A stretch of DNA of 64,000 bases from an uncultured Myxococcales bacterium (GTDB lineage Bacteria; Myxococcota_A; Polyangia; Polyangiales; Polyangiaceae): contig CALMUT010000228.1 of the NCBI GenBank assembly GCA_937872925.1, forward strand, positions 29,983 through 93,982, given 5' to 3'. Positions 36,102 to 45,099 of this stretch are shown here, in pieces; within the stretch, counting starts at the first letter, position 1, and every line of letters starts with the position of its first letter. The position numbers and the translations under genes are program-made. The notes under the pieces were generated by a model. That model did no database searches and was not told where the DNA came from. It saw only the letters and a list, made by a program, of their open reading frames with translations.

Positions 36102-36530
36102 TCAAGCCGCGCGCGCGTGAGCGCGCACAACGGCTTCGTGCACCAGCGCAGGCATATGCGACTTGATGACTGCGGCGGTCGGAAAGGAAAACAGGCGGGT
36201 CTGCGGGTCCCAGGGCGCGCGGCTCAACAGAACCGCCCGGCACACGGGAGCAGAACCGCCACCCCCCCAAAGCAGCCCGACCTCGAGGCCCGCGCCCAGA
36301 GGCAAACGCTGGGTGGCGAGGAACAACAGCCCGCGCCGCGAGTAGCTATTGCATACCGCCAGCAACTCTTGCCCATCGACCCGCACGCGCATCGGGAACC
36401 CGACCGCGTGGCGTGTAAAGATCCGCCGTTCGCCGTTGGGTCGGACCCGGTGCAACAGGTCCGTTTCGCTAAGGCTGTACAGAGTGGGGCGGCGCTGGAT
36501 GCGGGGATTTCTGGCTTTCACTGGGCTCAC
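36102..36530 (-). CDS. PilZ-domain protein, putative c-di-GMP effector
   Basis: 142 aa. A PilZ-like core starts with RRIFTRHAVGFPMRV, matching the RxxxR motif (R-I-F-T-R). The second motif is NSYSRRG where D/NxSxxG is expected; the D/N position is Ser, with Asn one residue before. c-di-GMP binding is therefore plausible but weakened. It could act on motility or secretion, as PilZ proteins do in myxobacteria. A 92-base region with an AT-rich patch separates it from the lytic transglycosylase, which lies downstream on the same strand. Confidence 0.6.
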   Translation of the reverse strand: MSPVKARNPRIQRRPTLYSLSETDLLHRVRPNGERRIFTRHAVGFPMRVRVDGQELLAVCNSYSRRGLLFLATQRLPLGAGLEVGLLWGGGGSAPVCRAVLLSRAPWDPQTRLFSFPTAAVIKSHMPALVHEAVVRAHARAA

Positions 36531-36622
36531 CTGCGATTACAGCTCCAGTGTAAACCACATGAACCTACCTGAACATGTTTTCGGACAACTAGGCCGCTCA
36601 GCTACTATTTTTACACTAGAAA

Positions 36623-38884
36623 TCAGTATGCGTCGTCCCCGGCGCGGAGCCCCAGCGGTAAAGCCAGGTCCAGGTGAGGCACCTGGCCGCCCTCCAGATA
36701 AGCGTAGCGCGCGATGTTGCCCACCACCCGCGTGACGTAGCCACGGGTCTCCGAATACGGAATACGCGCCACCCACACGTCCAGGGGCAGCCCCTCGCCG
36801 CTCTCAAGCCAGCGTGACACCGCGCTCGGCCCCGCGTTGTAGGCAGCCGCAGCGAGCGCCACGTTGCCACCAAAGGTGCTCAGCACCTTTGAGAGATAGT
36901 ACGCGCCCATTTTGATGTTCACCGCTGGGCTGTAGAGCTGCAGCGGATCGTAGGTCATCTTTAGTTCTTTGGCGACGTTCGCCGCCGTCGGCGGGATCAG
37001 CTGCATCAAGCCCACGGCGTTGGCGGACGAAACGACGCCAGGTGAAAACGCACTTTCCTGACGCATGATCGCGTAGACGAAGTCCTGTGGCAGTTGGAAG
37101 TTCTTCTCTGCGTCGCGCACCAGCGCTTCGTAGGGACGAGGGTAGATGCAGTCCCAGAGCCATCGGTTTGCGCTGCCCGGCGCTTGTTTGAGAGCGCTCC
37201 ACTTCGCGGCGCGCTGTCCAACGCGGTAGCGACGACTCGCGCTCGAAAGCGTTCCGTATGCACGACACAAGGCTTCGTCGCCGCGCGGGGCGTACTTCTT
37301 TCGAATGCTGTCCTCGTGACGTGCCAGCTCGTCCTCGGCCTGCGTATCCAGTCCGACGCGCTGAAGCAGTCGCGCCTTTTCAGGAAGTGAGACACTGTCG
37401 AGCCCGCGCACCTTGGCACTGTCCGCGGGTTCGATGGGCGGGGGCGCGATCTCCCCCATTTGCTTCAGCCGCGCCGCCGCGGCCAGCGCGGGGAAGGACA
37501 ACGGGTGGTCAGCGATCACTTCGCGGAACGCCGCCGCCGCCGCCTTCTTGTTGCCTGCCGCCGCAAGCGCCACGCCGTGCAGCTCCTCGTAACGAGCGTC
37601 TTTGCGCTGGTGGTCCGTGCCATCCGCGAGACTCTTGAATGCCTTGGCCGCGCGGGCGTTCTGCCCCGATGCCAGCCAGGCCACTGCCCGCTCGTAGGTG
37701 GCGCTATCCAGGAATCGACCGCGTTTCTTGTGTCGGGCCAGATAGCGGTCGTATGCGGCGGCAGCTTCGCCCCACTTGCCGCCAATGTAGCGCAGACGCG
37801 CCGCCAAAAAGCGCGCCTGCTCCGCGTAGCCGGAACGGGAGAACTGCCGGGCCAAGCGCTCGTACATGACGATCGCCTGGTCGTCCTGATGTGCCCGCGA
37901 GCGAGAGCGCGCCGCGTAGAACAGATCTTTGACTGCATGCTCCCCGCCGGCCTTGCTCGCCTGCTCAAGAAGCTCCGCTGCCTTGGCATAGTCGCGCCGG
38001 GCAATGTACAGCGCCCAACCGCGGGCGTGCAGCGCGTCCGCGGCTTTGAGTTTGTTACCCGGGGCCCGATCGAGGGCGGCAAGCTCTTGGTCGACTCGGT
38101 CGACCGCGCCCACGTCGGCCAGCGCCAGTGCACGCGCGTAGCGCTCCTTTTTGCTGAGTGCCCGCGGCGGCGCTAGCTTCTCGAGGCGTTGATCGACGCC
38201 TTCCGCGGAGGCCGAGGTCGGCGCGTGCACGGCAAGCCAACGCAGGTCCGCGACGGCCGTCGCGGTGTCCCCCTTCGCCTCGGCGATGCGTGCGCGTACA
38301 GCGCGGGCGTCCGCCTCTCGACTGTTGCCCTTCTTCTGTCTGCCGGCGGCAACGACCGCTCGATCTGCGGCTGCGCGGGCCTTGTCCAGCTGCTTGGCGC
38401 GTTCAAAAGCGGTGGCGCTCTTGGTCAGGGAAGCCGCGTCCGGTTTTTGCCCAAAGTGCAGCGCAGCCAGTTCGTAGGGGCCTGCTTCCAGTGCGCTGGC
38501 TGCCCGGAGTTCTTCGACTTCAGGAGCCAGTAGCTTCAGATCGATGTCCTTGAGCTCTCGCACCGCGCGAGCATGGTCACTGAGCTTCGCGGCAACCACA
38601 GCGCGCACGTAACGCACCTCGGGACGAGCTTTTTCCTCCGTGGAAAGCGCGTCCATGCTCTTGGCGGCGTCGGCATAGCGGTGCATGCGCACCAGCTCTA
38701 CCCAGTCCCCAAGCGGCGCTTGTTCATCGAACGCGCCAGCCGCCTGCGCCGCAGCGCGCTGCCCGTCCGGCATCGCGCGCGCGAGCCCGGGAGCACCGTC
38801 AGGCTCTGGCGCTCCGCCGGGCTGCGTGCGCGTGCACGCAAGCAAGAGAAGCGGCCCCAGAGCGGCTACGGAAACCCGTCGCAT
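36623..38884 (-). CDS. slt: Soluble-type lytic murein transglycosylase, lipoprotein (Slt family)
   Basis: 753 aa. It begins with a lipoprotein signal (LGPLLLLAC). Residues 50-570 are TPR-like or superhelical repeats, as in Slt70. The C-terminal SLT domain has the catalytic Glu in MRQESAFSPG, then SSANAVGLMQLIPPTA, NIKMGAYYLSKVL and ALAAAAYNAGPSAVSRW. It cleaves peptidoglycan glycan strands to 1,6-anhydro ends in the periplasm. The lipid anchor instead of a plain signal peptide is a difference from E. coli Slt70, nearer to MltC-type placement. Confidence 0.9.
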   Translation of the reverse strand: MRRVSVAALGPLLLLACTRTQPGGAPEPDGAPGLARAMPDGQRAAAQAAGAFDEQAPLGDWVELVRMHRYADAAKSMDALSTEEKARPEVRYVRAVVAAKLSDHARAVRELKDIDLKLLAPEVEELRAASALEAGPYELAALHFGQKPDAASLTKSATAFERAKQLDKARAAADRAVVAAGRQKKGNSREADARAVRARIAEAKGDTATAVADLRWLAVHAPTSASAEGVDQRLEKLAPPRALSKKERYARALALADVGAVDRVDQELAALDRAPGNKLKAADALHARGWALYIARRDYAKAAELLEQASKAGGEHAVKDLFYAARSRSRAHQDDQAIVMYERLARQFSRSGYAEQARFLAARLRYIGGKWGEAAAAYDRYLARHKKRGRFLDSATYERAVAWLASGQNARAAKAFKSLADGTDHQRKDARYEELHGVALAAAGNKKAAAAAFREVIADHPLSFPALAAAARLKQMGEIAPPPIEPADSAKVRGLDSVSLPEKARLLQRVGLDTQAEDELARHEDSIRKKYAPRGDEALCRAYGTLSSASRRYRVGQRAAKWSALKQAPGSANRWLWDCIYPRPYEALVRDAEKNFQLPQDFVYAIMRQESAFSPGVVSSANAVGLMQLIPPTAANVAKELKMTYDPLQLYSPAVNIKMGAYYLSKVLSTFGGNVALAAAAYNAGPSAVSRWLESGEGLPLDVWVARIPYSETRGYVTRVVGNIARYAYLEGGQVPHLDLALPLGLRAGDDAY

Positions 38885-39059
38885 ACCGCTGGGTTAGCAC
38901 GAGCACGTCGCGATGCTAAAAAACCCGACAAACGCCCGGTATCCCTCTTCACACGCCACACCCTCCTCGGGAACTTCGCTGGGCCGCGCAACGCTTCGAA
39001 ATCGCTGCGACCTGGGGCACTTTCAGCACCCATCCCTGCAGCCTTGTCGGCGACGGCGG

Positions 39060-39605
39060 TCACCAACCCCAGCGATACTCGGCCCGAAGCAGCGCCAGGA
39101 AGTATGGCGCGTCGCCGATCGAGTCCATGGGATCACTCATGAAGCCGTGGTAGCGGAGCTGCGCGCCCACCGCAAAGCTACGCGAAAAGCTGTAGTCCAG
39201 ACCGAGGGGCACGCCGATGCCCAGTTCCGTTCTCTGCAGCGGCGCGGGAATGACGTCACCGTCGAAGCGAAACACGCCCGCGTACAGCCCCAAGTACGGG
39301 ACCCATTCAATCACGTCGACTTTGTAGATGAAGCCGGCGTTGGCCCCGTAGAACCGCGTGTTGATCCCCTCGACGAAGCTGTGCTGGGACGCGGAGAACT
39401 CAAGATGGATATCGAACATATCGCTGAGTTCGTAGGCCGCCTGCACGCCCAAGGCGGGGCCGAAGCCAGAATCCGTGCGTGCAAAGCTGGCAGCGCCGAG
39501 TCCGCCGCCAAGGTGCCACTGCCCTTCAGCGGCTGACGCAGGCACACTCGAAAGCGCGCCCAGGGAAACCACCGTGGCGCTGAACGCAACAACTGAAAAG
39601 CGCAT
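39060..39605 (-). CDS. Small outer-membrane beta-barrel protein
   Basis: 181 aa with a signal peptide ending SVPASAAEG. The mature chain is alternating-pattern beta strands (WHLGGGLGAASFAR, GFGPALGVQAAYELS, YLGLYAGVFRFDG, LGIGVPLGLDYSFS) ending in the aromatic YRWGW, typical of an 8-strand OmpA/OmpX-like barrel. The function is unknown. It lies downstream of priA on the same strand, with a 97-base gap containing a weak hairpin. Confidence 0.8.
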   Translation of the reverse strand: MRFSVVAFSATVVSLGALSSVPASAAEGQWHLGGGLGAASFARTDSGFGPALGVQAAYELSDMFDIHLEFSASQHSFVEGINTRFYGANAGFIYKVDVIEWVPYLGLYAGVFRFDGDVIPAPLQRTELGIGVPLGLDYSFSRSFAVGAQLRYHGFMSDPMDSIGDAPYFLALLRAEYRWGW

Positions 39606-39651
39606 CGGGGCAGTCTTTCTACTCGTTTTTTTTGGCTTCCGCTCGACTAAA

Positions 39652-39668
39652 GCAGCGGGCCGCGCTGC
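39652..39668 (-). terminator. Weak hairpin downstream of priA
   Basis: GCAGCG and CGCTGC pair with a 5-base loop, about 35 bases after the priA stop. Read on the minus strand it is followed by only TTTAG, so termination would be inefficient. Confidence 0.3.
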
Positions 39669-39702
39669 CTGCCAGACCCTAAACCACTGAAAGTCGCGTT
39701 CC

Positions 39703-41949
39703 TTACAGCATGCTCATGGGGTCCACGTCGATGGCGACGCGGACCCGCCGGTTGTCGGGTGCGCGGGCCACGGCGAGCAGGGCCGCGCGCAAGGGCGCCC
39801 GGGAAGCGCTGCGCACCATGAATCGGTAGCGGAAGCGGTTACGCAGCCGAATCAGCGGCGCTGGCGCAGGACCGAGGATGTCGGCCTCGTGCTTGCAGGC
39901 GCGCGCCGCGATGTCCGCGAGAAACGCCGCGGCACGCTCCGCTTCGCGTTCGTCAACCGCATCCACGCGCACGAGCGCCAGCCGCGAAAACGGCGGATAA
40001 CGCAGCTCGCGTCGCGCTTCGATTTCGCGGTCCAAGAACGCGGTCACATCGTGGCGCGCGGCCAGGACAACGGCAGGGTGCTCCGGCTGGTACGTCTGGA
40101 TCAACACCGTGCCCGGGCGATCCCCGCGGCCAGCGCGGCCAGCAACCTGCACCAGGAGCTGGAAGGTGCGCTCCGCGGCTCGAAAGTCCGGCAGGCTGAG
40201 CGCTGAGTCCGCGTTGAGCACGCCCACCAGGGTGACTTCGGGCAAATCGTGCCCCTTGGTCACCATCTGTGTGCCCACGAGCACGTCCAGCTCCTTGGCA
40301 CGCATCTGGTTCAAAATGCGTTCGCTCTTTGCGCCGGCGGCAACGTCTCGATCGAGGCGACCGATGCGCGCGTTGGGAAACGCCTCGGAAAGCGCGGACT
40401 CGATGCGCTCCGTGCCCGCCCCCTCTTCACTGAGCCGGTCGCTGTGGCAGCTGGGACATTGCGTCGGCACGGGGATGGCGTAGTCGCAGTAGTGACAGCG
40501 CAAAGCCTCGCCACCGCGACGATGCAAGGTCAGGGACACCGCGCAGTTCGGGCACTCGGAGAGCTTTCCGCAGGAGGAGCATAGCAAGGTGATGGCAAAG
40601 CCGCGCCGGTTCAGGAATAGGATCGCCTGCTCCTTGGCTTCAAGGGTGCGCTCAAGGGCCCGGTGCAAGGTCAGGGACAGCAGCCGATGGCCGCTCGGTC
40701 CCGCGCCGACGCGTCGCAGATCAACGATTTCCACTTTGGGCAGGCGCGCGGCATGGTGCGCACGGTCCGGCAGCACCAAGCGCTCCAGCTTCTGTTTTCG
40801 AACCAGCGCTTCGCTAGCCACCGACGGCGTTGCGCTCCCAAGCAGGCAGAGCGCACCAGCGCGGTGGGCCCGAAGCAATGCCATGTCACGAGCGTTGTAG
40901 CGAACGCCCTCTTCTTGCTTGAAAGAGCCGTCGTGTTCTTCGTCCACGCAAATGAGTGCGAGGTTTTGAACCGGTGCGAACAGCGCCGAACGAGCCCCGA
41001 TGGCAATGCGTACTTTTCCGCTGCGTAGCGAGCGCCACATCTGATGCCGTTCGCTTTCGGTGAGGCCGCTGTGCAACACCGCGATATCGTCGCCAAGCCG
41101 CGCACGGAAACGGGACACCAGCTGAGGTGTGAGGGCGATTTCCGGCACCAGCACGATACAACCGCCACCGGCCTGCGCGACTTGCCCAACTGTGCGCAAA
41201 TACACTTCGGTCTTCCCGGAACCCGTCACGCCCTGGAGCAGGAATGACTTGGCGCCACCCGTGGCGAGAGCGTGCTGCACTCGGTCCAGCGCCAGTCGTT
41301 GGGCGGGGGTGAGTTCCGGAGCGACATCCGAGGGCAGCGGCTCCGAAAAGAAGGGATCCGTGTCCCCGGGGCGCTCTTCGAAAGTCACCTGCCCGCTGGC
41401 TTCTAAGCGCTTCAATGCTGGCCGAGCATTGGACCAGCGCTGCGCAAGCTCCGCGACGGCCTGGGGGCCAGAAGCGCGCAAGTACGCCAGTATTTCCCGG
41501 CCTTGGCCTCGGGGGATCGGACCCGCGGGCTCCGGATCCACGGCAGCAGCCCATCGGACCATGCGCCCCACGGTGGCGATCTCCGCGGCCCCCTGCACGC
41601 CATCGGACGAGAGCCGCGCTTTCACGGATCGTTCGACCGCCGGCAGCGCGAGCCGCATGACCTCACCGAGCGGGGCCAGGTAGTAGCGCGCGAGCTCTAC
41701 CAAGAACTCCAATAGCTCGAGGGGGAACACGGGTTCGGCGTCGACAACTGCTGCCAGTGGTTTGAGCTTCTTTGGGTCGAAGTCGGGCTCCCCGTCGTAC
41801 GCCTGCAACACCACAGCCAGCACACGCCGGCGGCCAAACTCGACAAGCACGCGTGCCCCGGGCTGCACTTCGTGACTGAGCTCCGCGGGCACCGCATAGG
41901 TGAACGCTTGCCCCAAGGGCACGGGCACTGCCACTTTGGCTAGGCGCAT
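39703..41949 (-). CDS. priA: Primosomal protein N' (replication restart helicase PriA)
   Basis: 748 aa, close to the standard length. An N-terminal 3'-DNA-binding domain (VPVPLGQAFTYAVP) and winged-helix region are followed by the helicase core: Walker A GVTGSGKTEVYL, DEEH box, LLGSATPS and VQVAGRAGRGDRPG. The zinc-binding cysteines are present in pairs (CSSCGKLSECPNCAVSL, RCHYCDYAI, CPSCHSD). It restarts stalled replication forks. All domains are intact. Confidence 0.97.
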   Translation of the reverse strand: MRLAKVAVPVPLGQAFTYAVPAELSHEVQPGARVLVEFGRRRVLAVVLQAYDGEPDFDPKKLKPLAAVVDAEPVFPLELLEFLVELARYYLAPLGEVMRLALPAVERSVKARLSSDGVQGAAEIATVGRMVRWAAAVDPEPAGPIPRGQGREILAYLRASGPQAVAELAQRWSNARPALKRLEASGQVTFEERPGDTDPFFSEPLPSDVAPELTPAQRLALDRVQHALATGGAKSFLLQGVTGSGKTEVYLRTVGQVAQAGGGCIVLVPEIALTPQLVSRFRARLGDDIAVLHSGLTESERHQMWRSLRSGKVRIAIGARSALFAPVQNLALICVDEEHDGSFKQEEGVRYNARDMALLRAHRAGALCLLGSATPSVASEALVRKQKLERLVLPDRAHHAARLPKVEIVDLRRVGAGPSGHRLLSLTLHRALERTLEAKEQAILFLNRRGFAITLLCSSCGKLSECPNCAVSLTLHRRGGEALRCHYCDYAIPVPTQCPSCHSDRLSEEGAGTERIESALSEAFPNARIGRLDRDVAAGAKSERILNQMRAKELDVLVGTQMVTKGHDLPEVTLVGVLNADSALSLPDFRAAERTFQLLVQVAGRAGRGDRPGTVLIQTYQPEHPAVVLAARHDVTAFLDREIEARRELRYPPFSRLALVRVDAVDEREAERAAAFLADIAARACKHEADILGPAPAPLIRLRNRFRYRFMVRSASRAPLRAALLAVARAPDNRRVRVAIDVDPMSML

Positions 41950-41986
41950 GACAGCTCTATACCTTGATAGTGGGAGCGGCGCTCCG

Positions 41987-43210
41987 TCAGGGCTGCATGA
42001 ACTGCAGCATGATGACGATCAGCACGACAATCCCCAGGACAATCAAGAAGAGCTTCTTGTTCCGATCTGGCGCACCCGGGACCTCCGGCAGCTGCGCCGG
42101 CGGTCGCATCCACTCGGGCGGCGCAGGTGGCGCGACTGCTGCGGTTTCGGCTTCCTGCGCGAGGGGCGCTGCAGTGCCGGAGAGGGAATCCAGGGCCGCT
42201 TCGCTGGTGTCCACGGAAGCGCCTTCCGCATCCACGTCGTGACTGGCGGCCTCTCGAACGCGTCGAAGTTCCACGATTTCGGCGCCGAAGTTCTCAGTCA
42301 ACCACTCACCGAGTTTGAGGGAGCTAGCGAAGAGGCCGCTTTGGGCCACGTACGCCTCGAGATCCCGCAGCATTTCCTTGGCCCTGGGGTAGCGCTTCTC
42401 CGGATCGACGGCCAGGGCGCGCAGCACTAGCGCGTGCAACTCGGATTCTTGGGGCAGATCCCGCACAGGCAACGGCGGCACCACGACTTTCTTGACCTGC
42501 TCGAGGGTTGGCGGTTTGCCGCCTTCTCGTTTGTAGAAGCGTCGCCCAGCCAAGAGCTCCCAAAGAATGACACCGACTGCGAACAGGTCACTGCGTGCAT
42601 CTACGCTCTTGCCCGCAGCGGCCTCGGGGCTCATGTAGCCTGCCTTGCCTTGGATAGCGGCATCGGGCAGTTCGCCCTCCAGCCCAATGGCCCGCGCGAT
42701 CCCGAAGTCACAGATCTTGATCTGGCCGTCAAAGGCGACAAGCACATTCGATGGCGAGACGTCACGATGCACCAAGCCAATCAGATTCCCTTCGTCGTCC
42801 TTCTTGCGATGCGCATAGTCGAGAGCACGCAACGTTTCCGTCACGATCAACAGAGAGAATTCGACGGGGAGCGGCACCTTGCGTTTGGAGCAGGTCTTCA
42901 AGAGTGCCGAAAGGTCGAAGCCCTCCACGTACTCCATGGCGATATAGAGGGTGCCTTCCTCGCGCCCTAGGTCGTAGACCTGCACGACGTTGCCGTGGGA
43001 GAGCCGCGCCGCAAGTTTTGCCTCGTCGATGAGCAAGCGGGACAGCTCGCTACTATCTGCGAACACGGGCAGGATATGTTTGACCACGACCCGCCGCTCC
43101 GCGCCGAGATCCGTCGTTTCTCGGCCGAGATAGATGCGCGCCATTCCGCCTTCCCCGATCTGATCGAAGAGCACGTAGCGGCCAAAACGACTGGGGAGTT
43201 GCCGGGGCAA
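41987..43210 (-). CDS. Tail-anchored Ser/Thr protein kinase
   Basis: 407 aa from a TTG start. The kinase domain covers about residues 8-280, with IGEGGMARIY, VVVKHI, HRDVSPSNVLV (HRD with V-S-P-S-N, a variant common in myxobacterial kinases) and DFGIAR. The activation-segment end is GKAGYMSPEAA. After an acidic, Pro-rich linker there is a single C-terminal hydrophobic segment (KKLFLIVLGIVVLIVIML), so the kinase faces the cytoplasm and is tail-anchored without a sensor domain. It is divergent from a DUF3634-like gene, and its stop lies 37 bases from priA on the same strand. Confidence 0.9.
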   Translation of the reverse strand: MPRQLPSRFGRYVLFDQIGEGGMARIYLGRETTDLGAERRVVVKHILPVFADSSELSRLLIDEAKLAARLSHGNVVQVYDLGREEGTLYIAMEYVEGFDLSALLKTCSKRKVPLPVEFSLLIVTETLRALDYAHRKKDDEGNLIGLVHRDVSPSNVLVAFDGQIKICDFGIARAIGLEGELPDAAIQGKAGYMSPEAAAGKSVDARSDLFAVGVILWELLAGRRFYKREGGKPPTLEQVKKVVVPPLPVRDLPQESELHALVLRALAVDPEKRYPRAKEMLRDLEAYVAQSGLFASSLKLGEWLTENFGAEIVELRRVREAASHDVDAEGASVDTSEAALDSLSGTAAPLAQEAETAAVAPPAPPEWMRPPAQLPEVPGAPDRNKKLFLIVLGIVVLIVIMLQFMQP

Positions 43211-43262
43211 GGCAGACCGATGGTAGCGAGCACGCGCCGCCTAGCGTAAGTTTTTGGTCGTC

Positions 43263-43601
43263 ATGGGCATTTTCTACGGGCTTCTCATGCTGCTTTTGCT
43301 GACGGTTCCCTTTGCCTGGTCGATCTACCGCTCCAACGAGCTTTTTGTGCTCGAAATACGCAAAGGCCGTACCCAGGCGCGACGGGGCCGGCTGCCGCAG
43401 CGCCTGGCCAACGAGCTAGCGGACGTCTTCCGACGCGCCAAGGTCCGCCGCGCCACACTGCGGGTGGTGCAGGAGGACCGCATGCCGCAGCTGAAAGTCA
43501 CCGACGGCGAGCTGTCTGACGACACGCTGCAACAGGTACGCAACGTCCTGGGACGTTACGACCTGGCGCAGATCAAAGCCGGTGGGCGCGTGCGAAACTA
43601 G
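43263..43601 (+). CDS. DUF3634-like small membrane protein
   Basis: 112 aa from ATG 43263. One N-terminal membrane helix (GIFYGLLMLLLLTVPFAW) is followed by a cytoplasmic domain: ELFVLEIRKGRTQARRGRLPQRLANELADVFRRAKVRRATLRVVQ. The phrase pattern matches what I recall of the DUF3634 family. Function unknown. It is divergent from the kinase, with 52 bases between the starts. Confidence 0.6.
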   Translation: MGIFYGLLMLLLLTVPFAWSIYRSNELFVLEIRKGRTQARRGRLPQRLANELADVFRRAKVRRATLRVVQEDRMPQLKVTDGELSDDTLQQVRNVLGRYDLAQIKAGGRVRN

Positions 43602-43634
43602 CGCGGCGAGTCAGGCGGCTCACAGCACGAGCGT

Positions 43635-44984
43635 TCACAAGCAAGCGGGAAGGATCACCTTGGACGTAGGTGCGGGGGTGCAAGAGAAGTCGTTGCAGTC
43701 GGAAAAGCCGTTGCCGTCGTTGTCCTTGGTGTCCGAACACTTGGCAAATCCCGTCTCGCAAACGGTGATGTACGGATTCTTGCTGCAAGAATAGTCGTCG
43801 CAATCGGCTTTGCCACTATTGTCGTTGTCCTTGCCGTCTGAACACAGTGCGTCCGTGTTCTCTTGCGGGCAAACCGTCACCAGCGGGTTCTGGCTACAGC
43901 TGAGGTCGTCACAATCCGTGAAGGTGTTGGTCGGACCATCCTCGTTGATCTTGTTGGAGCAGCGCGCGTCGGAAAGCGCGCCCCATTGGCTTTGGCTCGG
44001 CATTGGGCTGGCGGGCACGTTGCCGTTGCAGACCACGATACTCTCGCCCTGACAGCGGTTGTCCGCGCAATCCGTGAATCCGTCTTGGTCGTTGTCTTTG
44101 CCGTCCGAGCAAGAAGCGTTGTCGCCTTCGGGGGGCAAATCCATGCAATCGATTGCCTCGAAGTTGTCGCGGCAGCCGAAGTCGATGCAGTCGATCTTGC
44201 CGTCGCCGTCGTCGTCCGCCTTGTTGGTGCAGGCGGTCTTCACCAGACCCGGCCACTCGCTCTTGGCCGGAAGCGGACTGACCGCCACGCCGCCCTTACA
44301 CACCACAATGCCCTCGTTGTTGCAGGCGGTGTCGTCGCAGTCGGTCTTGCCGTCGCCGTCGTTGTCCTTGCCATCCGAGCAGGTGGCGTTGTTCTGCTCG
44401 CCCTTGCAGATGATGCGGTCCTTGCAGGCGTTGTCATCGCAATCAGTGAAGCTGTTGCCGTCGTTGTCGATGCCGTCAGAACACGCCACGTTCGAACTCT
44501 CCGACGGCTTCTGACACGCCGGGATCTTGCTGCAGGAGAAATCGTCGCAGTCCGTGTGGCTGTTGCTGTCGTTGTCGCAGCCGTCAGAACAAGCGGCGGC
44601 GGTGTTTTCTGGACCTTGAACACACGGGCCTCCGTCGCCCGGCGTGCCACCCGTGCCACCGCCGATACCTCCAGTGCCGCCACCCGCACCGGTACCGCCG
44701 GTGCCGATATTGGAGCAAAAGCCACCTTGCTGGAAGCCCGCCAAACTGGCAGCGCAGTCGCCTTCGGGATTCGCTCCGCTCTGGTTGGTCGTCGCGGCTT
44801 CAAAGCATTGCTGCTGTATCGGAGCGTCGTTGATGCTGGCGCAACAATCCTGCAGGGCAACGCAATTGCTTTGGCCACCACCGGCCCCGCCGCCACCGCT
44901 CGAGCCTTCTGCTCTGCAAGCCATTGCAGCGCCGAAACCCAGCGCGATGAACAGACCGAAACGAACTGTGGATGAAAGCTTCAT
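43635..44984 (-). CDS. Lipoprotein with Ca-binding thrombospondin-3-like repeats
   Basis: 449 aa. The start at ATG 44984 gives a lipoprotein signal (IALGFGAAMAC). A Gly/Thr-rich linker (GTGGTGAGGGTGG) follows a Cys-rich N-terminal segment. The rest is about eight imperfect repeats of the type CSDGKDNDGDGKTDCDD..C, in which regularly spaced Asp/Asn resemble EF-hand-like calcium loops stabilised by a disulfide. Such arrays in myxobacteria are surface or extracellular. It probably binds Ca ions; role unknown. It is downstream of lysC on the same strand, 115 bases away. Confidence 0.8.
   Translation of the reverse strand: MKLSSTVRFGLFIALGFGAAMACRAEGSSGGGGAGGGQSNCVALQDCCASINDAPIQQQCFEAATTNQSGANPEGDCAASLAGFQQGGFCSNIGTGGTGAGGGTGGIGGGTGGTPGDGGPCVQGPENTAAACSDGCDNDSNSHTDCDDFSCSKIPACQKPSESSNVACSDGIDNDGNSFTDCDDNACKDRIICKGEQNNATCSDGKDNDGDGKTDCDDTACNNEGIVVCKGGVAVSPLPAKSEWPGLVKTACTNKADDDGDGKIDCIDFGCRDNFEAIDCMDLPPEGDNASCSDGKDNDQDGFTDCADNRCQGESIVVCNGNVPASPMPSQSQWGALSDARCSNKINEDGPTNTFTDCDDLSCSQNPLVTVCPQENTDALCSDGKDNDNSGKADCDDYSCSKNPYITVCETGFAKCSDTKDNDGNGFSDCNDFSCTPAPTSKVILPACL
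43650..44590 (-). repeat. Coding repeat array (CSDGxDNDxDGxTDCDD units)
   Basis: The DNA shows recurring GTCGTTGTC/GTCGCAGTC-rich units every 80-160 bases, encoding the calcium-loop repeats of the lipoprotein. The spacing is irregular and units are diverged, so this is a protein repeat, not a CRISPR array. Confidence 0.75.
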
Positions 44985-45099
44985 AAACGTCTCCAAGAGG
45001 GTGCGGGCGCCGTCACGGCCCAAGCATGAATGGGGAATGTTGCGTCGAAAGCGCGTTGGGCGCCAGCGCAGCGGGCCAAGTGCGCAAAAAAGTAGAGGA

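Noticed and set aside
43650..44590. Possible CRISPR-like repeat array
   Set aside because: Spacing is irregular and units are diverged; they encode calcium-loop repeats in an intact lipoprotein gene.
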